From positions 1 to 9,092 of the forward strand of contig CANQYH010000114.1 in NCBI GenBank assembly GCA_947628025.1: 9,092 nucleotides of DNA. Direction: 5' to 3'. The notes beneath the pieces were generated by a model. The model was not told the origin of the DNA. It saw only the letters and a program-made list of their open reading frames with translations, and made no database searches. Shown here in pieces: positions 5,501 through 9,092 of this stretch (position 1 is the first letter of the stretch; each line of letters starts with the position of its first letter). This DNA comes from an uncultured Lachnospiraceae bacterium (GTDB lineage: Bacteria; Bacillota; Clostridia; Lachnospirales; Lachnospiraceae). The position numbers were made by a program, and so were the translations under genes.

Positions 5501-7882
5501 TTACTGCACCCACGCACCGCTGGCGTTCACCATGTAACCATCCGGCGTTGTGGTATTGACCAGCATATGACCATCCGCCAGATCCAAATAATACCAGATG
5601 CCGCCGATCTGCTGCCAGCCGGTTACCATATGCCCTTTTTTGCCGTCAGAGACCGAGCTCAGGTAATACCACTTATCTCCATCCTGGACCCAGCCGGTCA
5701 CCATATGACCTCTCGCCCCGTCGGAGACCGGACTCAAATAATACCATTCGCCGCCATCCTGGATCCAGCCGGTCATCATTTTTCCTTTCGTCCCATCAGA
5801 GGTCGGATTCAGATAATAGTAATTACCATCTGTATCCAAATACCAGCCGGTCACCATATGGCCGTCTGCGTCAAACATGAACCAATCGAAATCTGACTGT
5901 CCCTGATCTACATGAGCGTAAGGATTATAGACCGCTGCCCATTTGCTTACATAAGCATTGCCGTCAGCATCCGCAAACTTCCAGCTCTCTCCCTCCTGGG
6001 TCCAGCTGCCTGCCACCACATACTCAGGCGTCCCTTCCGGAAGCACCGGCTGTTCTGTCTTGCTGGATGCCGTTTTCGCAGTTTCGGTATTCTTGCTCTT
6101 GTTGGAGCTGCTGGAAGATGGTTTCCGGCTGCCGCCAGAAGAACTGCTGGAACTGCCGCTGCTAGAACCGCTGCTGGAGCTACTACTGCCGGAACCGCTG
6201 TCGGAACTGCCACTGCCGGAACCGCTGCCGGAACTGCCAGAGCCACTTTCCTCAGAGGAACCGCCGCCGCTGCCAGTATCTTCATCCTGTTTGTCATCGT
6301 TTTTATTGTCTTCCGTCACAAACTTTAGCGTGAAAAAGCCATCCGATGTAGTCTCAGCATAGGCGACATAAGAAGCATCCCTACCATCCTCTTCATCAGA
6401 TAATACTACCGGATCTCTTTCCAGAACTTTTGTAACCCTATCTTTAAGCACTTCATTATTGGAAACGCCCGCCGCTAAATCTGCCGCGCTGTCATAATGA
6501 TTCCATTCCGTATAACCATTATTATAAAATACATTATTTGGCACAGCTACATATACTTTATAATGCTCGGCAATCCCATTTTCAGAAAGCAAGTCGGACA
6601 AAGTACATATTTGGTGGCTTTCATCATCCGCATCATTATAATAATAAATATCAACAGAATATTCTCCTGTTATATCCGTAACAAGAATATCCTTATACGG
6701 CTTTTCACCTTTAACATTAACTTCCCCATAATCTAAAGTCATATCTGTAACAGTGAACACTGGTTCAACATATATCCTATGTCCCTCTTTTATCTGCTCG
6801 CTGGCTTTTTCAGCAACCAGATTTCGGATTTTATCCTGATCTTCAATAATCGGCAACCGGATATATTCCTCTAAAAAGTCATATTCGGTGTAACCATAAT
6901 CACCCCAATATTTGCGGGATATTACATCATCCAAAGTGTCCTCAGTCCACCCCATTTTTTCCATTAATTCTTCTTTTGCATTTTCTATGAACGGAGATTT
7001 TCCACGCATAATACTGGTATTCAAAAATTTAACATCCCCCATGACTTTGAGGTTATAAGTGATCGGATCTGCATAATCTGGACAAGTTATAGTTAAGGTA
7101 GTTGTTGCACCGAGCTTTTCCTTATTTCCTCTAACTAAGATACTGCAATACATTACTTCTTCCTCAGTCTCATCGTTATAACATACTTTATCTTCACGAA
7201 TCCCAATATCTTTAACTATAACTGCATCACTGTCCCCAATGGATACTTCCAACTTTTCAGCAAGTTTCTCATAGAATTTGGATTCCGAAAAATAATCCAG
7301 ATCATTTGCAAATGTAGCTTCAACCCGAAACAATGTGTAATCATCAACACATACCGGAACCGTGTCAGATCCGGCATAATTTACTTCTTTTAACCCCGTA
7401 ACAACCGGTTCATTATAAAACCAGATCATATAGCGCCCTATTTTATCATCAAGTCCATCGATTGAGACCCCTATTTCATCTGCAATATTACTCTTAACCT
7501 GAAAAGTACCATTCATTCCATCCCAAACAATATCTGAAACTGTGACCTGATCCCCATTTACGATGGTCCCATCAGATTTTGTGATTATAATATCTTCTTT
7601 TGTAATATCAGTTATTGCCGTTTTTGCTTTCGCATTACTGGGCGTTTCCACCCATTCCGATAGTTTTCTTTCAAACGCTTGTCCTTGAATCGTTACATTT
7701 ACACTAGAACCCACAGGAGCTTCCCAAACCTCTGGAATTAATTCCACTTCTGCTTTCCAGTCATCGTTTTCGCCGCCGCCCAGATTGATTGCCGCCAGTG
7801 CTGACACCGGCAATGATGTCGCCAGCAAAATGGCAGCCAGCAAAACTGCCAAATGCCTTTTTACTGTGTGTTTCCGTTTCAT
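5501..7882 (-). CDS. Secreted Ig-like surface protein with Ser/Gly linker and cell-wall-binding repeats, C type
   Basis: An intact surface protein of 793 residues, paralogous to the split gene downstream. Residues 1-30 form a signal peptide (KRHLAVLLAAILLATSLPVS, cleavage likely after SALA), followed by the shared AINLGGGENDDWK. The region to about 535 is mostly unrecognised. It contains VTVSDIVWDGMNGTF near residues 113-127 and a Big_2-like stretch with LEVSIGDSDAVIVKDIGI. Residues 537-597 are a Ser/Gly-rich linker, and about 625-793 are CW_binding repeats (GKMMTGWIQDGGEWYYL, HMVTGWVQDGDKWYYL and others) ending TPDGYMVNASGAWVQ. These repeats are expected to hold the protein non-covalently on choline or another wall polymer; no LPxTG sorting signal is present. 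The start at 7882 is chosen for AGAGAGG (7890-7896), 7 bases upstream; 41 further in-frame codons overlap the promoter and cannot be translated. Compared with the B gene, this one lacks the last Ig-like domain before the linker. No catalytic residues were recognised. Confidence 0.88.
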   Translation of the reverse strand: MKRKHTVKRHLAVLLAAILLATSLPVSALAAINLGGGENDDWKAEVELIPEVWEAPVGSSVNVTIQGQAFERKLSEWVETPSNAKAKTAITDITKEDIIITKSDGTIVNGDQVTVSDIVWDGMNGTFQVKSNIADEIGVSIDGLDDKIGRYMIWFYNEPVVTGLKEVNYAGSDTVPVCVDDYTLFRVEATFANDLDYFSESKFYEKLAEKLEVSIGDSDAVIVKDIGIREDKVCYNDETEEEVMYCSILVRGNKEKLGATTTLTITCPDYADPITYNLKVMGDVKFLNTSIMRGKSPFIENAKEELMEKMGWTEDTLDDVISRKYWGDYGYTEYDFLEEYIRLPIIEDQDKIRNLVAEKASEQIKEGHRIYVEPVFTVTDMTLDYGEVNVKGEKPYKDILVTDITGEYSVDIYYYNDADDESHQICTLSDLLSENGIAEHYKVYVAVPNNVFYNNGYTEWNHYDSAADLAAGVSNNEVLKDRVTKVLERDPVVLSDEEDGRDASYVAYAETTSDGFFTLKFVTEDNKNDDKQDEDTGSGGGSSEESGSGSSGSGSGSGSSDSGSGSSSSSSGSSSGSSSSSSGGSRKPSSSSSNKSKNTETAKTASSKTEQPVLPEGTPEYVVAGSWTQEGESWKFADADGNAYVSKWAAVYNPYAHVDQGQSDFDWFMFDADGHMVTGWYLDTDGNYYYLNPTSDGTKGKMMTGWIQDGGEWYYLSPVSDGARGHMVTGWVQDGDKWYYLSSVSDGKKGHMVTGWQQIGGIWYYLDLADGHMLVNTTTPDGYMVNASGAWVQ
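5504..6082. repeat. Near-identical long direct repeat, copy 2 (wall-binding region of the C gene)
   Basis: The partner of 2558-3136. The 509-bp stretch 5574-6082 appears identical to 2628-3136, while adjoining sequence differs. Recombination between the copies would remove or duplicate about 2.9 kb and would exchange the variable N-terminal modules on the same wall-anchoring tail. Confidence 0.9.
6092..6274 (-). repeat. Ser/Gly-rich low-complexity linker coding repeat, 61 codons
   Basis: The counterpart of 3146-3283, 15 codons longer. It encodes runs such as GSGSSGSGSGSGSSDSGSGS. It lies between the variable module and the wall-binding repeats and probably acts as a flexible spacer through the wall. 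Confidence 0.85.
7757..7882. repeat. Conserved signal-peptide segment of the C gene, matching 5107-5233
   Basis: The first 42 or so codons match those of the B gene with about six nucleotide differences by eye, covering the signal peptide and the LGGGENDDWK start of the mature protein. Just beyond, the two genes diverge strongly. This is the conserved 5' end of the modular pair. Confidence 0.8.
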
Positions 7883-7931
7883 ACTTTTACCTCTCTTTCT
7901 GCTAAATATTAGCATAGTATTTTGCGGCTTT

Positions 7932-7959
7932 ATTATACCCCCCCGCCCGCTTTTGTCAA
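7932..7959 (-). promoter_or_regulatory. Consensus promoter of the C gene with a G7 run in its spacer
   Basis: On the minus strand a perfect TTGACA (7954-7959), a 16-bp spacer (AAAGCGGGCGGGGGGG) and a perfect TATAAT (7932-7937). The seven G residues directly abut the -10 box. This should be the strongest of the three visible promoters of the family, and gain or loss of one G would give 17 or 15 bp. Confidence 0.85.
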
Positions 7960-8008
7960 TCCTATTCTCCGGCTTTGCAATCCTCGCGCGTCGCGAGCGC
8001 GTCATGCT

Positions 8009-8059
8009 TCACACGTTTTCAAATACAAAGGGAATCTACATATCCGCACAATCACAAAT
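8009..8059. repeat. Conserved block upstream of the C promoter, copy 2
   Basis: The partner of 5366-5417, beginning about 49 bp upstream of the -35 box. The minus strand includes ATTTGTGATTGTG. Directly beyond it, copy 2 continues into the left arm of the interrupted E terminator, whereas copy 1 lacks about 33 bp there and runs straight into the palindrome. Confidence 0.65.
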
Positions 8060-8062
8060 TGC

Positions 8063-8187
8063 AAAAGGGCCGCTGCAAAGACCCGTTTCCCCTCAAGCGC
8101 CCTGCGCGGTTTTACCAACAACGTCGCACATCCGTTTGTAAGAACCGCGCAGGGCTGCCGGAGACTTAACGTCCTTTACAGCAGCCC
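8063..8187 (-). terminator. Terminator of the E-type gene, interrupted by a palindromic insertion
   Basis: On the minus strand the outer arms GGGCTGCTGTAAAG (8174-8187) and CTTTGCAGCGGCCC (8067-8080) pair and are followed by TTTT (8063-8066), as in the homologous terminator at 1248-1300. Here the arms are separated by an extra segment of about 71 bp (8100-8170) that itself folds. The outer stem could still form around it, giving a large branched hairpin. Confidence 0.65.
8100..8154. repeat. Palindromic element, copy 2, with perfect 12-bp arms
   Basis: CCCTGCGCGGTT (8100-8111) and AACCGCGCAGGG (8143-8154) are perfect inverted repeats around a 31-base loop. The element matches 5430-5484 closely. 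It lies within the terminator stem of the E gene, exactly where the homologous terminator at 1253-1300 is continuous, so it looks inserted there. Confidence 0.8.
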
Positions 8188-8208
8188 TGTTTGAATCAAA
8201 CTTTATCC

Positions 8209-8237
8209 AAAAACCGATCCGGCATAAAAGACCGGAT
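8209..8237 (-). terminator. Candidate first terminator hairpin after the E-type gene
   Basis: On the minus strand ATCCGG and CCGGAT (8217-8237) form a 6-bp stem with a 9-base loop, followed after three bases by TTTTT (8209-8213). It is about 40 bases past the stop codon. The equivalent place after the D-type gene has only a degraded version. The stem is short, so efficiency is uncertain. Confidence 0.45.
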
Positions 8238-8278
8238 ACGCCTTAAACGTTCCCCTGCATCGCCGCCGGGATCTGCGC

Positions 8279-9092
8279 TTACTGTACCCACACTCCGTCG
8301 GCATCGACTGTAAATCCGTCCGGGGTCTGACGATTCGTATACATTTCGCCATCGGACCCGAAATAATACCACAGACCGGAAGCCGGGGACTGGAACCATG
8401 TATTCTTCAGCATGTTTCCGTTCGCGTCAAAATAGTACCAGGTCGACGCGTATCCGTAACCTGTATCCTCGTACCACTCATTCTTTAACGAAGCCTGCGC
8501 TCCCGCACAGAGAGAAGAATCGATCGCGCGGGACCAATTTTCGCTGTCTTTCACTTTGCCAACTTCCAGCGCGCCGTCTTCTCCTACATAACCCCACAGA
8601 CCGGAAACCGGATCCTGCACCCACTGGTTTACCGCCATATGGCCATCCGACATCAGATAGACAACGACATACGACGCGGGACTGTTCATGCTCCGGTCTA
8701 CAAACCAGGTGTCGTGAAGCATATAGCCGTTCTCATCAAGATAATACCATAATCCGGAAGCCGGATCCAGATACCAGGAATCCGTCAAATATTCGCCGTC
8801 CGGATAACGAATTTTCCATTTCTCCCCCTCTTTATACCAGTCGCCTCCGGCAGAGCCGGCAGCATCTCCGATATAAATGAAGCAATCCATAGCCTGCCAC
8901 TCGCCGCTGCTCGTCCGGCACCAGACCCGGAAGCGGTAATCCTCTACCTGATCTCCCCATTCCGCAACGTCTGCAACGGCCGTTTCCGCCATCTGGCAAA
9001 GATCAAAATAGGCAGGTTCCTGGATAAAATCCCCCATAGGGACCCAGATTATGGGATCTCCGAAATCTGCGTCCCCGCTCAAAGAAAGCGAC
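8279..9092 (-). CDS. Secreted cell-wall-binding repeat protein, E type, C-terminal part (cut by window edge)
   Basis: This is the paralogue of the 1395-2312 protein. The frame is open up to base 9092, so the true start and signal peptide lie outside; a TTG at 9082 is not a start but an internal leucine. The visible 270 codons begin in the second half of the unrecognised N-terminal module (FIQEPAYFDLCQMAETAVAD, then VEDYRFRVW), which aligns with the D-type protein (LDEPTRFDIYQLAKAAAE, then PEDYRF). From WKIRYPDGEYLTDSW onward come CW_binding repeats (GLWYYLDENGYMLHDTW, TWYYFDANGNMLKNTW, GLWYYFGSDGEMY), ending TPDGFTVDADGVWVQ. It has more repeat units than the D-type protein, and one middle unit (about 8480-8560) is irregular, with an insert around LEVGKVKDSENWSRAIDSSL. 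Wall attachment through repeats is expected from the family; the function of the N-terminal module is unknown. Confidence 0.85.
   Translation of the reverse strand, partial: SLSLSGDADFGDPIIWVPMGDFIQEPAYFDLCQMAETAVADVAEWGDQVEDYRFRVWCRTSSGEWQAMDCFIYIGDAAGSAGGDWYKEGEKWKIRYPDGEYLTDSWYLDPASGLWYYLDENGYMLHDTWFVDRSMNSPASYVVVYLMSDGHMAVNQWVQDPVSGLWGYVGEDGALEVGKVKDSENWSRAIDSSLCAGAQASLKNEWYEDTGYGYASTWYYFDANGNMLKNTWFQSPASGLWYYFGSDGEMYTNRQTPDGFTVDADGVWVQ

Larger units (their letters stand above)
7883..8278. other. Intergenic region between the E-type and C genes
   Basis: About 396 bp without a credible gene. In the direction of transcription it holds a short candidate terminator hairpin, the interrupted composite terminator with its palindromic insertion, a block conserved upstream of both B and C, the consensus promoter with the G7 run, and the C-gene ribosome binding site at 7890-7896. 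Open frames on the plus strand here have no ribosome binding sites and run through the hairpins. Confidence 0.75.

Noticed and set aside
5501..5560. LPxTG sorting signal at the protein C-termini
   Set aside because: The proteins end in ...GVWVQ or ...GAWVQ without an LPxTG motif, hydrophobic segment or basic tail, so sortase anchoring is not supported.
7984..8001. GC-rich palindrome CGCGCGTCGCGAGCGCG upstream of the C promoter
   Set aside because: The arms are out of register by one base and the site is not conserved in front of the B gene, so it is probably chance.
7883..8005. N-terminal extension of the C gene by 41 codons
   Set aside because: It would include the promoter boxes and ribosome binding site, and it places the signal peptide internally. 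The ATG at 7882 with AGAGAGG upstream is the credible start.
8196..8399. Minus-strand frame of 67 codons overlapping the end of the E-type gene
   Set aside because: It overlaps the better-supported wall-protein frame and the terminator hairpins, with Arg-rich content typical of an out-of-frame reading.
9080..9082. TTG as the start of the E-type gene
   Set aside because: The frame remains open to the window edge and the aligned D-type paralogue has more than 100 further N-terminal residues, including a signal peptide.

Overview
The window looks like the chromosome of a Gram-positive anaerobe of the Clostridia, most likely a Lachnospiraceae-type gut bacterium. This is inferred from strong AGGAGG-like ribosome binding sites, consensus sigma-A promoters, a HrcA/CIRCE-controlled Hsp20 gene, a pyruvate phosphate dikinase gene, and a cluster of secreted proteins with choline-binding-type cell-wall repeats that end in a '(T)PDG-x-x-VDA-x-GVWVQ' tail. 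No database search was possible, so the taxonomy is not firm. Every supported gene is on the minus strand, so transcription runs from high to low coordinates.

Left part: 1-257 is the N-terminal 85 codons of pyruvate phosphate dikinase (ppdK), which runs off the left edge. Its promoter lies about 140 bp upstream of the start codon. At 647-1081 is a complete small heat-shock protein gene. It has its own terminator (566-600), a near-consensus promoter (1155-1183), and a CIRCE operator (1171-1197) laid over the -35 box.

Right part, about 1.24-9.09 kb: a tandem family of four secreted cell-wall-binding repeat proteins. There are two types. The D/E type (1395-2312, and 8279-9092 which is cut by the window edge) has a short unrecognised N-terminal module. 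The B/C type (2555-5242 and 5501-7882) has a larger module of Ig-like and unrecognised regions, then a Ser/Gly-rich linker and then the repeats. The two B/C genes share a nearly identical promoter/signal-peptide end and a nearly identical linker/wall-binding end, including 509 bp with no differences by eye. Their centres have diverged strongly and are AT-richer. The B gene is cut by one in-frame TAA codon at 3581-3583. This leaves a 553-residue secreted product without its wall anchor and an open, in-frame 341-codon tail.

The three visible promoters of this family all have a TTGACA -35 box and a G-run of 5, 6 or 7 immediately or almost immediately upstream of the -10 box. The spacers are therefore 15-16 bp and could change by slippage. 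The intergenic regions carry terminator hairpins. The one after E has an approximately 71-bp palindromic insertion inside the terminator stem, and the same palindrome is found alone after C. Taken together, the locus looks like a modular, recombining and possibly phase-variable family of surface proteins. That interpretation is inference; the repeats, promoters, stop codon and hairpins are seen directly.
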